Source: JBBSUQ01 sp038234235 (lineage in GTDB: Bacteria > Bacteroidota > Bacteroidia > Flavobacteriales_D > Crocinitomicaceae). From it: 18,754 nt of DNA. Below the pieces are notes generated by a model. The model had not been told where the DNA came from. It saw only the letters and a program-made list of their open reading frames with translations, and ran no database searches. Position 1 is the first letter of the stretch. Each line of letters begins with the position of its first letter. Below, one piece after another: positions 1-8,112 of this stretch. The position numbers and the translations under genes are program-made. Location of the stretch: assembly GCA_038234235.1 (NCBI GenBank), contig JBBSUQ010000053.1, forward strand, positions 1 through 18,754, written 5' to 3'.

Positions 1-1
1 A

Positions 2-340
2 GACACAAGAGATTATTTCGCTCCAGCATTTGGTAAAATTGTAGAAAAAAGTGATGGCGCCCTCTCTGAAGTTATTGGAATGTATACTATAGAAAGTATA
101 AAAAAGAATGCGAATGAATTAATGACTTGGTTAGAGAACGGAATTCTGAAAATCAAGATTGATCAAATTACACAATACATCGTGTACGAATTGGTAATGA
201 GTAATGAACCTGAACTTGACAAAACAAAATTATTTAGACAAATCCGACAAAATGCTCCGGACTCTTTCAATAATTTGCAATATGTCAAAACATTTATTGA
301 TAGTATCGAAGAACAGTTTCAAATATTAATGAAAGATTAA
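2..340 (+). CDS. C-terminal end of an unrecognised protein (cut by window edge)
   Basis: The reading frame is open from the left edge, so the true start lies outside the window; 112 residues are visible before the TAA. An internal ATG at 80 is in the same frame, but the 26 codons before it read as ordinary protein (DTRDYFAPAFGKIVEK...), so I treat this as the tail of a longer gene and not as an 86-residue protein. The visible part is soluble, rich in Lys, Glu, Ile and Asn, and looks mostly alpha-helical. It has no membrane segment, no cysteine and no motif I can assign. It converges on ispE with a 100-base gap. Function unknown; I would not guess a family from this fragment. Confidence 0.7.
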   Translation, partial: DTRDYFAPAFGKIVEKSDGALSEVIGMYTIESIKKNANELMTWLENGILKIKIDQITQYIVYELVMSNEPELDKTKLFRQIRQNAPDSFNNLQYVKTFIDSIEEQFQILMKD

Positions 341-440
341 TTTTAGCAGATATTTAGCTAATATTGTGCGTTGAAGATAATTGCGGTTTCTTTTTGCATA
401 AAGGAAAATAACATATAAAGTTTATCGAACGATAGTAATT

Positions 441-1259
441 TTAAAATCTCAAAATAACTTGTTCCACATTTTCAATTTCCAACTTTTTAGGTTCTTCATA
501 ATAAATACCATAAATAGTACTTCCACTACCCGACATTGCTGCATAAACGGCTCCGTTTGCATAAAGTTTCTCCTTAATATTATGCAAAACAGGATGATTT
601 TTAAAAATACTGAGTTCAAAATCGTTGGAGATTTTTTTCTTCCAACTTTCTATATTCTCTAAAATTAAAGTCTTTAAACCATTAACATTAATCTCTGGTT
701 TTACTCCCGAATAAGCTTCTGCTGTGGAAACATGAATCTCTGGAAATACCAACTGCATATAATATCTTGATAAATCTAATTCAATTTTTTCAAGCACTTC
801 GCCCCTATTTGTCGCAATTTTCGGCTTCGATTCTACAAAAAAGGCACAGTCACTTCCCAATTCACTTGCAAGCTCTTCCAATTTTTTATTTGAAATATTT
901 AAATTGAACAGTTTATTTAGTCCGAGCAAAACATACGTTGCATCAGCTGATCCACCACCTAAGCCAGCGCCCATAGGAATTTGTTTGTGCAAGTGCAGGT
1001 ATATTTGTCCAAAATCGTAATTTTTTCTTAAAAGCTGTACTGCCTTCCAACATAGATTTTTTTCCAGTGGAGATTCAATTCCCTTTCCCGTAAAAACAAA
1101 CTTATCTTCCTCATTTGAAACTTCCTCAATTGGAAGTATTTCTAAAATATCGTATAATGGAATTGGATACATGCAGGTTTCAATCTGATGAAATCCATCT
1201 TTTTGCTTCGTAAGTATTTGAAGCCCAATATTTATTTTTGCTGGAGGAAATAATATCAC
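441..1259 (-). CDS. ispE: 4-diphosphocytidyl-2-C-methyl-D-erythritol kinase
   Basis: Cytoplasmic GHMP-family kinase that phosphorylates the 2-hydroxyl of CDP-methylerythritol with ATP, the fourth step of the non-mevalonate (MEP) isoprenoid pathway. All three GHMP motifs are visible: PPAKINIGL at residues 5-13 with the catalytic Lys8, the glycine-rich ATP loop GAGLGGGSADAT at 97-108, and SGSGST at 243-248. The catalytic Asp is D137 in GSDCAFF. The length of 272 residues is within the usual range for bacterial IspE. The start is GTG: no in-frame ATG lies nearby, and translation from the GTG gives exactly the short N-terminus (MILFPPAKIN) expected before the first motif. It is divergent from accA across 62 bases. 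Family identity is sure; the start is very likely. Confidence 0.95.
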   Translation of the reverse strand: MILFPPAKINIGLQILTKQKDGFHQIETCMYPIPLYDILEILPIEEVSNEEDKFVFTGKGIESPLEKNLCWKAVQLLRKNYDFGQIYLHLHKQIPMGAGLGGGSADATYVLLGLNKLFNLNISNKKLEELASELGSDCAFFVESKPKIATNRGEVLEKIELDLSRYYMQLVFPEIHVSTAEAYSGVKPEINVNGLKTLILENIESWKKKISNDFELSIFKNHPVLHNIKEKLYANGAVYAAMSGSGSTIYGIYYEEPKKLEIENVEQVILRF

Positions 1260-1291
1260 GGCATAAAGTTAATAGTTGCAAACAATTTACG

Positions 1292-1299
1292 TAACTTTC
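1292..1299 (+). promoter_or_regulatory. Candidate -7 element for accA
   Basis: TAACTTTC matches the Bacteroidota -7 consensus TAnnTTTG at all but the last base and lies 22 bases before the accA ATG. No TTG at the expected -33 distance is visible, so this is a weak call. The ispE/accA gap is only 62 bases, so both promoters must lie in or near it. Confidence 0.28.
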
Positions 1300-1321
1300 C
1301 CACCTCGAAAATTACAATTTT

Positions 1322-2275
1322 ATGGGAACATATTTAGATTTTGAAGAACCGATTAAAGCGCTCGAAGAACAAATTGAGCAAACTAAGGAGATAGAATCCA
1401 ATACAGAAGTGGATATGTCTGATAAAATCAAGGAGTTGGAAAAAGTATTATGTACGAAAACCAAAGAGATTTTCAGTGGATTATCGCCTTGGCAAAGAGT
1501 ACAACTATCTAGACATCCTGACAGACCCTATACTTTGGCGTATATTAATGCCATTACCAACGGTAATTTTCAAGAATTGCACGGCGATAGAAGTGTAAAG
1601 GACGACAAAGCAATGATAGGCGGCTTGGGAATGATTGACGACCAATCTGTTATGTTTATTGGACAGCAAAAAGGTGTGAATACTAAAATGCGCCAGTTCA
1701 GAAATTTCGGAATGCCAAATCCAGAAGGTTACAGAAAAGCTTTGCGTTTAATGAAATTGGCCGAAAAATTTAACAAACCAATAGTTACGTTTATAGATAC
1801 TCCTGGAGCTTATCCGGGTTTAGAAGCTGAAGAAAGAGGACAAGGCGAAGCAATTGCAAGAAATATTTATGAAATGATGCGCCTTAAAGTTCCTGTAATT
1901 TGTATTATTATCGGTGAAGGAGCATCTGGTGGAGCATTAGGTATTGGTGTTGGTGACAAAGTTGTTATGCTTGAAAACACGTGGTATTCTGTAATTTCAC
2001 CTGAATCTTGTTCTTCTATTTTATGGAGATCTTGGGATTTCAAAGAAAAGGCGGCAGATGCTTTAAAATTGACATCGACCGATATGAAAAAGTTGAAGTT
2101 AGTGGATGATGTTATAAAAGAACCATTAAACGGCGCTCATAGAAATCATGAAGAAATTTTTAGCTCAGTGAAAAAAAATATTTTAAAGTACATTGCAGAA
2201 CTTCAGAAAATTTCTCCGGAAAAAAGAATAAATAATAGAATTGAAAAATTCTGTGAAATGGGAGTTTGGAAGTAA
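1322..2275 (+). CDS. accA: Acetyl-CoA carboxylase carboxyltransferase subunit alpha
   Basis: Cytoplasmic alpha subunit of the carboxyltransferase half of acetyl-CoA carboxylase. With AccD it moves the carboxyl group from carboxybiotin on AccB to acetyl-CoA, giving malonyl-CoA for fatty-acid synthesis. The 317-residue length is standard. The N-terminal helical region (about 1-60) is followed by the crotonase-fold core. The core contains RNFGMPNPEGYRKALRLM at 127-144, the IDTPGAYPG segment at 158-166, and the glycine-rich IGEGASGGALG at 197-207, whose backbone amides form the oxyanion hole, followed by ENTWYSVISPE at 218-228. All hallmark segments are intact. The gene stands alone: accB, accC and accD are not nearby, and a rho-independent terminator lies 67 bases after the stop. 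Confidence 0.96.
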   Translation: MGTYLDFEEPIKALEEQIEQTKEIESNTEVDMSDKIKELEKVLCTKTKEIFSGLSPWQRVQLSRHPDRPYTLAYINAITNGNFQELHGDRSVKDDKAMIGGLGMIDDQSVMFIGQQKGVNTKMRQFRNFGMPNPEGYRKALRLMKLAEKFNKPIVTFIDTPGAYPGLEAEERGQGEAIARNIYEMMRLKVPVICIIIGEGASGGALGIGVGDKVVMLENTWYSVISPESCSSILWRSWDFKEKAADALKLTSTDMKKLKLVDDVIKEPLNGAHRNHEEIFSSVKKNILKYIAELQKISPEKRINNRIEKFCEMGVWK

Positions 2276-2341
2276 AAATCCAAATTTCGCTATTCATCGT
2301 ATTTTCAAATAATTAATATTTTGAATAAAAAACACTAAAAG

Positions 2342-2374
2342 AAGGCCTTAAATAATTTTTAGGTCTTTTTTTTT
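2342..2374 (+). terminator. Rho-independent terminator after accA
   Basis: An 11-position stem from 2342-2352 to 2357-2367 (AAGGCCTTAAA with TTTTTAGGTCTT), containing one G.U and one U-U mismatch, closes on a 4-base loop and runs directly into a nine-T tract at 2366-2374. It separates accA from the oxidoreductase operon starting at 2416. Confidence 0.8.
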
Positions 2375-2415
2375 CTAAATTCGTGGAGTAAAGACTAATT
2401 AAATAAGATATACGA

Positions 2416-3768
2416 ATGACCAACATCGTTATTATTGGAAATGGAATAGCTGGTGTTACGGCAGCCAGACATATTAGAAAAATTAGTTCAGATGCCCAAA
2501 TCACTATAATTTCTTCCGAATCTAAATATTTTTTTTCCCGAACTGCGCTCATGTATGTTTTTATGGGCCACATGAAATTTGAACATACACAGCCCTATGA
2601 AGAATTTTTCTGGGGCAAAAACCGAATTAATTTAATACAAGATCACGTAGAAAAAATTAATCCTGAAGACAGTTCTCTAAATTTAAAAACAGGTGAAATT
2701 TTAAAATACGACAAACTCATTATAGCAACAGGTTCTAAATACAATAAATTTGACCTACCGAATAGCGATCTAAAAGGCGTGCAAGGAATGTACAGTAAAC
2801 AAGATTTAGAAGAATTATTCGAAAACACGCAAGATTGTAAATCAGCAGCAGTAATTGGTGGCGGTCTAATCGGAGTTGAACTAGCAGAAATGCTAATTTC
2901 AAGAGGAATTGAAACTCATTTTGTGGTACGAGAAAAAACTTTTTGGTCAGGAGTATTACCCGAAGCAGAAGGGAAAATGATTATGGAGCATTTTAAAAAG
3001 CACCATCATTTACACATGCACTACGAAGAAGAACTGGCTGAAATAAAAGGCGACAATCGAGTAACAAGTGTCATAACTAAAAAAGGAACTGAAATTAATT
3101 GCAGTGTTGTCGGACTCTCAATTGGTGTATCGGCAAACAAGAAATTAGCAGAAGAATGCGGAATAGAATGCGATAAAGGTATTTTGGTAAATGAATATTT
3201 AGAAACCAATTTGCCAAATATTTTTGCCGTTGGAGACTGTGTTCAATTGAAAGACGCCAAAGATGGCAGAAGAACAATTGAACAAGTTTGGTATGCCGGC
3301 AGAATGATGGGCGAAGCAATTGCACCTACTGTTTTAGGTAACAAAAAAGAATACAATCCGGGTCCATGGTTTAATTCTGCTAAATTTTTCGATATTGAAT
3401 ACCAAACTTATGGAATTGTAAAACCAAAATTAGAAGACAACGAAGCTGAATTTGTTTGGCAACACCCAACAGAAGAAATTTTATTGCATTTTGTTTTTGA
3501 TAAAGAAAATAAAACTTTTATAGGAATAAACAATTTCGGATTAAGACTGCGCCATGACTTAATGGACAAGTGGTTGAGAGATAAACAAACAATTCAAATA
3601 ATTTTAGAAAATTTTGAAACCGTATGCTTCGATCCAGAATTTCACAGAGCCTACGGCAAAGATATTCTTAATGCATACAATGAAAAATACAACACAAATT
3701 ACCAAATGAATAAGAAAGTTTGGTGGAGAAATTTATTAGAAAAAAACACAAGACCAGTTCATGGATAA
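2416..3768 (+). CDS. NAD(P)/FAD-dependent oxidoreductase (pyridine nucleotide-disulfide oxidoreductase family, class III/NirB-N-like)
   Basis: Predicted soluble flavoprotein of 450 residues that takes electrons from NAD(P)H onto FAD and passes them to a partner. Visible parts: the FAD-binding dinucleotide fold IVIIGNGIAG at 4-13, LIIATGS at 101-107, the NAD(P)-binding fold AAVIGGGLIGVELAEML at 144-160, and the second FAD motif IFAVGDC at 269-275. The redox-active CxxxxC of true disulfide reductases is missing; that region reads FSRTALMY (40-47), as in nitrite-reductase-like and rubredoxin-reductase-like enzymes. About 140 residues follow the core as a C-terminal extension (about 310-450) that I cannot assign. 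Its last 8 bases overlap the start of the membrane polyferredoxin, implying translational coupling and a physical or functional pair. Substrate unknown. It heads the five-gene operon. Confidence 0.85.
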   Translation: MTNIVIIGNGIAGVTAARHIRKISSDAQITIISSESKYFFSRTALMYVFMGHMKFEHTQPYEEFFWGKNRINLIQDHVEKINPEDSSLNLKTGEILKYDKLIIATGSKYNKFDLPNSDLKGVQGMYSKQDLEELFENTQDCKSAAVIGGGLIGVELAEMLISRGIETHFVVREKTFWSGVLPEAEGKMIMEHFKKHHHLHMHYEEELAEIKGDNRVTSVITKKGTEINCSVVGLSIGVSANKKLAEECGIECDKGILVNEYLETNLPNIFAVGDCVQLKDAKDGRRTIEQVWYAGRMMGEAIAPTVLGNKKEYNPGPWFNSAKFFDIEYQTYGIVKPKLEDNEAEFVWQHPTEEILLHFVFDKENKTFIGINNFGLRLRHDLMDKWLRDKQTIQIILENFETVCFDPEFHRAYGKDILNAYNEKYNTNYQMNKKVWWRNLLEKNTRPVHG

Positions 3769-5488
3769 TTTAAATATTTCAGTAACCGCAAAGGCAAATT
3801 ATAAATTAACTGCCGGACAGAAAATTGGTTTGGCCATGTCAACCATTGGTCTTTTTATATTGCTCATTGCGTGGGCTGGCGTAACTTTCGATCCGGCTTG
3901 GTTGTATATATCTTTAAGTCTTGGACTCATGTTGGTGGGCATTGCCACTTACACTTATGGCACTTATGCACACGAAACTAAAGGAATTAAAAATAATAAT
4001 GTTTGGTTTAGATCCCTTACAAGTAGAGGAAGTTTGGCCTGGGCTGGAGGAATTTTATTAACTCTTTTCTACATTCAATTGTATTATTTCTCTTCTACCT
4101 TAGGTTTAAATAATCAAACTTTAACTTCTGAAGAACTTTCAATTCCTATCACCAACAGTGAAGAATCCGCAACAAAACTGATAGAAGCTCAATATCCCAC
4201 AGCATTAGATATTTCGATTTCTATGGATGGAGTAGAAGATGCGCAAACATTTAAATCAGCCAAAATTAGATTGCAAAATACAGGATTCATACATTTATTT
4301 GATCCAGTTTCGAAAATATTAAGAGGAAAAGCAGCCGACCAATGGTTTCTATATGGTACACTTTATACATTTGTAATATTATTTTTAGGCTTAAAATTTA
4401 TAGTCAAGTACAGGCACAATCGTTATCAATTAATTAGAACAATTTCCGTAATCTTTGCTCAATTGATTTTTGCTTACTTTTTACCAATGATTTTAGAGTC
4501 GTTTTTTACCGATTCTCCATCTCTTGGTAAAGATTTTAAGAGTATTTGGCCATTAGAATATAATTTTGCCACCGCCGAAACTATGAAGGGTTTGGAAGCC
4601 GAAAGCGTCAATAGTGTTTCAGGAACATTTTACTTCGTTTGGGGAATATTTTTATTTTTAATATTCACTCCAATAATTACCTATTTTGTTGGTAAAAGAT
4701 GGTATTGCTCATGGATTTGTGGTTGTGGTGGTTTGGCAGAAACTGCTGGAGATAGCTTCCGTCATTTATCAAGTAAAAAAGAATCAGTTTGGAAATTTGA
4801 GCGTATTATTATTCATTCAGTAATGGTTTTTGCATTGGTGATGAGTATCGGCTCACTTTATCCTTATTTTTCTGGAAATGAATTTAAAGTTGGATTTATA
4901 AAAATAACATCTAACGGTTATTTCTGGGGAAGTTTGGTTCTTATCGCTCTAGCTATGACAGGCTTACTTTACGCTTATAAACAGAGCAAAAGCAAACATA
5001 AATTTTTATTGGTAGGAACAACAATTTTGGCAGGAATAGCTGTCTTAATAATTATCGGGAAAGCCACTGGCAACACGCAGATCTTTTTTACAGATAGCAA
5101 AACTCTAAAGAAAACTTATGGCTTTTTTATTGGAGCAGCATTTAGTGGAATTGCAGGTGTTGGTTTTTATCCAATTTTAGGCAACAGGGTTTGGTGCAGA
5201 TTTGGTTGCCCAATGGCCGGATATATGGGAATTTTTCAAAGATTTAAATCTAAATTTAGAATAACAACCAATGGTGGACAATGTATCTCTTGTGGAAATT
5301 GCAGCGTTTATTGCGAGCAAGGAATCGATGTTCGTGCATACGCTCAAAAAGGAGAAAATATTATTCGCTCTAGCTGTGTTGGTTGTGGTATTTGTTCAGC
5401 TGTGTGTCCAAGAGGGGTTTTAAAACTAGAAAATGGTCCTGAAGAAGGAAGAATAATTTCTGAGCCCAAAATTACAGGTTCACATTAA
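3761..5488 (+). CDS. Membrane 4Fe-4S polyferredoxin (CcoG/NosR/NapH-like)
   Basis: Integral inner-membrane iron-sulfur protein of 575 residues, predicted to carry electrons across or along the membrane. Roughly ten hydrophobic segments are visible (about 22-41, 47-68, 92-111, 197-215, 228-247, 289-310, 350-369, 387-405, 415-432, 454-471), with a polar loop of about 80 residues after the third. Cysteines occur in four groups: C316/C320/C322 (CSWICGC), C479/C483 (CRFGCP), and two ferredoxin-type CxxCxxCxxxC motifs, C508-C518 and C539-C549, enough for two [4Fe-4S] clusters. Only the second ferredoxin motif has the usual CP ending. The ATG overlaps the upstream flavoprotein gene, the likely electron donor. 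In the better-known relatives (CcoG in copper/oxidase assembly, NosR and NapH in denitrification) the partner enzymes are adjacent; none is here, so the acceptor is unknown. Confidence 0.82.
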   Translation: MDNLNISVTAKANYKLTAGQKIGLAMSTIGLFILLIAWAGVTFDPAWLYISLSLGLMLVGIATYTYGTYAHETKGIKNNNVWFRSLTSRGSLAWAGGILLTLFYIQLYYFSSTLGLNNQTLTSEELSIPITNSEESATKLIEAQYPTALDISISMDGVEDAQTFKSAKIRLQNTGFIHLFDPVSKILRGKAADQWFLYGTLYTFVILFLGLKFIVKYRHNRYQLIRTISVIFAQLIFAYFLPMILESFFTDSPSLGKDFKSIWPLEYNFATAETMKGLEAESVNSVSGTFYFVWGIFLFLIFTPIITYFVGKRWYCSWICGCGGLAETAGDSFRHLSSKKESVWKFERIIIHSVMVFALVMSIGSLYPYFSGNEFKVGFIKITSNGYFWGSLVLIALAMTGLLYAYKQSKSKHKFLLVGTTILAGIAVLIIIGKATGNTQIFFTDSKTLKKTYGFFIGAAFSGIAGVGFYPILGNRVWCRFGCPMAGYMGIFQRFKSKFRITTNGGQCISCGNCSVYCEQGIDVRAYAQKGENIIRSSCVGCGICSAVCPRGVLKLENGPEEGRIISEPKITGSH

Positions 5489-5514
5489 TTTTCATTAAAT
5501 ATTTCAGAATACAA

Positions 5515-6195
5515 TTGAAAGTTGTTGTAATTATTCCTGCCTTTAATGAAGAAAAAGCAATTGCGAAAGTTATTAACGACATTTCCAAAGACATTGTTTC
5601 AGATGTAATTGTTGTAAACAATGGATCTACAGACAATACGAAAGAAGTAGCGGAAGGTGCCGGAGCAATTGTTTTAAATGAAAATAGAAAAGGTTATGGC
5701 TGGTCTTGTTTACTCGGGATTGAAAAAGCCAACGAACTAAAAGCTGAAATTATTGTTTTTCTTGATGGTGACTATTCAGATTTTCCAGAAGAAATTCCAC
5801 AATTAATAGCTCCCATATTAAACGACAACATTGATATGGTAATTGGTTCAAGAGTTTTGGGTAAAAGGGAAAGAGGTTCGCTCACACCACAGCAAATTTT
5901 CGGAAATGGACTTGCAACCAAACTAGCTCGACTTTTTTACGGAGCCAAGTTTACAGATTTAGGCCCGTTTAGAGCCATAAAAACAAATGCCTTAAATTCT
6001 CTCAGTATGTCTGACAAAACTTATGGTTGGACAATTGAAATGCAACTAAAAGCAGTAAAAATGAAACTAGCATATTGTGAAATACCCGTTAAATACCGAA
6101 AACGAATTGGAGTTTCAAAAGTAAGCGGTACAGTTAAAGGAACTGTGTTTGCCGGAGTAAAGATTATCTCTGCAATATTTAAATATCGTTGGTAA
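5515..6195 (+). CDS. Family 2 glycosyltransferase, dolichol-phosphate-mannose/glucose synthase-like
   Basis: Cytoplasmic-face GT-A glycosyltransferase (226 residues) of the DPM1/DPG-synthase-like group, which move a hexose from a nucleotide sugar to polyprenyl phosphate. Visible motifs: VVVIIPAFNEE at 3-13, VVNNGSTDNT at 33-42 (Asn where many GT2 enzymes have Asp), the metal-binding DGD at 84-86 in FLDGDYSDFP, and GSRVLGKRERG at 111-121, then DLGPFRAI (148-155) and YGWTIEMQLKA (170-180). There is no clear transmembrane pair, only a moderately hydrophobic C-terminus. The start appears to be TTG (5515): no in-frame ATG exists upstream, and this codon gives the family's usual N-terminus. It follows the polyferredoxin by 26 bases and is probably cotranscribed. 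Sugar and acceptor cannot be read from sequence. Confidence 0.85.
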   Translation: MKVVVIIPAFNEEKAIAKVINDISKDIVSDVIVVNNGSTDNTKEVAEGAGAIVLNENRKGYGWSCLLGIEKANELKAEIIVFLDGDYSDFPEEIPQLIAPILNDNIDMVIGSRVLGKRERGSLTPQQIFGNGLATKLARLFYGAKFTDLGPFRAIKTNALNSLSMSDKTYGWTIEMQLKAVKMKLAYCEIPVKYRKRIGVSKVSGTVKGTVFAGVKIISAIFKYRW

Positions 6196-6201
6196 TTATA
6201 T

Positions 6202-6209
6202 TATCTTCG
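6202..6209 (+). promoter_or_regulatory. Candidate internal -7 element before the cellulose-synthase-like gene
   Basis: TATCTTCG matches TAnnTTTG at seven of eight positions and sits 16 bases before the ATG at 6226, inside the 30-base gap between two operon genes. No convincing -33 TTG lies at the right spacing. If real, it would allow the last two glycosyltransferase genes to be transcribed independently. Confidence 0.25.
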
Positions 6210-6225
6210 CATAAATATTTTTTTA

Positions 6226-8106
6226 ATGAAAATTCTGGCTAAAGGTATCTTGTTTTTTCTGTGTACTATTTCACTGGTTCTCAACGCTCAAGAATCAAAT
6301 GATTTGGTAAAAACCATGTCAGGTAAAATTCAAAACGAAAGAACTAATTATTCGGAATCTGATGTTGTCGTAGAAATCACGAACATTTCTTCAAATAAAA
6401 AATACAAAGCGATAACTAACAATAGAGGTGTTTTTACTTTTAAAAACATTCAGCCAGGAAAATATAAACTGATAACCGTTAAAGATAATTACTTTAATAA
6501 ATCATTTAATTTTGAGGTTACACCTACCTATTCTCCGAATCTTGATTTTCCTGTAAGTCAGAAAGTATCGTGGATGTTTAATTGGGGAGATTATAACGGT
6601 CAAGAGCATTATTGGTCTCATTTTACAGCCAAAATAATTTTGATAATTTATGGTTTTGGTTTGGTATTGGTTTTCTTTTACAGTATTCTACAACTTTCTT
6701 TGGCTATAACTTATGCGAGAAATAGAAAAAAGCCAAAAGGGATTCCCGCAATTATATTCAATCCAGAAACCACTCCTTTTGTTACTGTTCAGTTGCCTAT
6801 GTACAATGAATTGTATGTTGCGGAACGAATTATAGAAAAAGCTGCACAGTTTCAATATCCTAGAGATAAATTTCAAATTCAAGTTTTGGATGACTCAACA
6901 GATGAAACCGTTGAAGTAATTGCTAAAAAAGTAGCCGAAGTTCAAGCTCTAGGAATTAATATCGTTCACATTCATAGAGTAAATAGAATTGGCTACAAAG
7001 CTGGAGCGCTAGATGCCGCAATGGATCAGGTTCAAGGCGATTTTATTGCAATTTTTGATTCAGACTTCGTTCCTCACGCCGATTTTCTTGTGAAAACTAT
7101 GCCTTATTTTAACAATCCGAAAATTGGAGTGGTGCAAACAAGATGGGGACATTTAAATAAAGATTATTCTTTGCTAACTGAATTACAAGCATTTGGATTG
7201 AACGGACATTTTGCCATAGAACAAGGTGGAAGATCTGCTGCTGGTCACTTTATCAATTTTAATGGTACCGGAGGTATTTGGAGAAAACAATGTATTGAAG
7301 ACGCTGGTGGTTGGGAACACGATACCTTAACAGAAGATTTAGATTTAAGCTACAGAGCACAAATAAAAGGTTGGAAATTTCAATACCTTGAAGATGTTGT
7401 GGCCCCTGCTGAATTGCCCATTACTATGTCTGCCCTAAAAAACCAACAACACAGGTGGATGAAAGGTGGAGCAGAATGTTTCCGAAAAATGTGGAAGAAA
7501 CTACTTACGGCGAAAAATGTAAAAGTGGGAGATCGTATTCATGGACTTTCTCATTTGTTTAATTCGTCGGTTTTCATTTTTATTTTATTAATATCAATTT
7601 TAAGTGTCCCTGTTTTACAAATAAAAGACAGCTTTGGAGATTTAAATTACATCATTCAATATGGTGCCATGTTCTTAGTGAGTACTGTGTTCTTAATGTA
7701 TTATTATTGGATGTCTTATAGAGATAAAACCGATAATACAGTGAAATCATTATTTAAATTCGGTTTGCGCTTTCTACAGTTTTTAATCGTTTCAATGGGC
7801 TTGGCACTTAGTAATACAGTTGCTGTTATTGAAGGTTATCTAGGAATTAAAAGTTCGTTTGTAAGAACTCCAAAATTTAACGTTTCTAAAAAAGGTGATT
7901 TTAAAGGAAATAAATACGATAAAAAGAAGCTTTCAATTATTAACATAGGCGAAGGAATTTTATTTGTTGTATTTCTTTTCACAGCGATAAACAGGGCAAT
8001 TTATGGTGATATCGGTATGGTACCATTTCACTTAATGCTAGCAGCTGGCTACGGCATGGTTTTCTTTTACACTATAAAAGAAATTAGAGACAGCAACAGA
8101 GCATAG
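6226..8106 (+). CDS. Cellulose-synthase-like family 2 glycosyltransferase with exported N-terminal regulatory-type domain
   Basis: Inner-membrane GT2 enzyme of 626 residues. An N-terminal signal sequence (about 1-21, ending LNAQ) leads into a small beta-sandwich domain (about 30-110) of the carboxypeptidase-regulatory-like kind, with the telltale AITNNRGVFTFKNIQPGKYKL stretch around 62-82. A membrane segment (about 135-160) then brings the chain to the cytoplasm for the GT2 core. Catalytic motifs are complete: DD at 222-223, DSD at 278-280, TED at 369-371 and QQHRW at 407-411, the set found in processive or cellulose-synthase-like enzymes. Four more hydrophobic segments follow (about 447-465, 479-495, 514-535, 575-590) plus a last one near 597-617. 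It lies 6 bases from the GT-C gene. Product unknown: no bcsB, bcsC or c-di-GMP PilZ domain accompanies it, so bacterial cellulose is unlikely. Confidence 0.85.
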   Translation: MKILAKGILFFLCTISLVLNAQESNDLVKTMSGKIQNERTNYSESDVVVEITNISSNKKYKAITNNRGVFTFKNIQPGKYKLITVKDNYFNKSFNFEVTPTYSPNLDFPVSQKVSWMFNWGDYNGQEHYWSHFTAKIILIIYGFGLVLVFFYSILQLSLAITYARNRKKPKGIPAIIFNPETTPFVTVQLPMYNELYVAERIIEKAAQFQYPRDKFQIQVLDDSTDETVEVIAKKVAEVQALGINIVHIHRVNRIGYKAGALDAAMDQVQGDFIAIFDSDFVPHADFLVKTMPYFNNPKIGVVQTRWGHLNKDYSLLTELQAFGLNGHFAIEQGGRSAAGHFINFNGTGGIWRKQCIEDAGGWEHDTLTEDLDLSYRAQIKGWKFQYLEDVVAPAELPITMSALKNQQHRWMKGGAECFRKMWKKLLTAKNVKVGDRIHGLSHLFNSSVFIFILLISILSVPVLQIKDSFGDLNYIIQYGAMFLVSTVFLMYYYWMSYRDKTDNTVKSLFKFGLRFLQFLIVSMGLALSNTVAVIEGYLGIKSSFVRTPKFNVSKKGDFKGNKYDKKKLSIINIGEGILFVVFLFTAINRAIYGDIGMVPFHLMLAAGYGMVFFYTIKEIRDSNRA

Positions 8107-8112
8107 ACATTT

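Noticed and set aside
343..407. Two weak hairpins (TTAGC...GCTAA at 343-361; TTTC...GAAA at 387-407) between the left-edge gene and ispE
   Set aside because: The stems are short or AT-only with a wobble pair, and neither is followed by a T-run on either strand, so I do not call a terminator.
459..662. A 67-codon open frame on the plus strand opposite ispE
   Set aside because: It lies wholly inside the ispE gene on the other strand; its composition follows from the complementary coding sequence and it has no recognisable features.
2375..2415. Possible promoter for the oxidoreductase operon (TAAATTCG at 2376)
   Set aside because: It has one mismatch in the key TTTG part and no -33 TTG, since the upstream bases belong to the terminator T-run; too weak to list.
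3761..5488. NosR or CcoG proper
   Set aside because: No nos, nap or cco genes are adjacent, there is no FMN-binding domain, and the first cysteine group differs from those families; only a general relationship is claimed.
6226..8106. Bacterial cellulose synthase (bcsA)
   Set aside because: The catalytic motifs fit the wider family, but there is no PilZ domain and no bcsB, bcsC or bcsZ nearby, and the outer N-terminal domain is atypical for BcsA.
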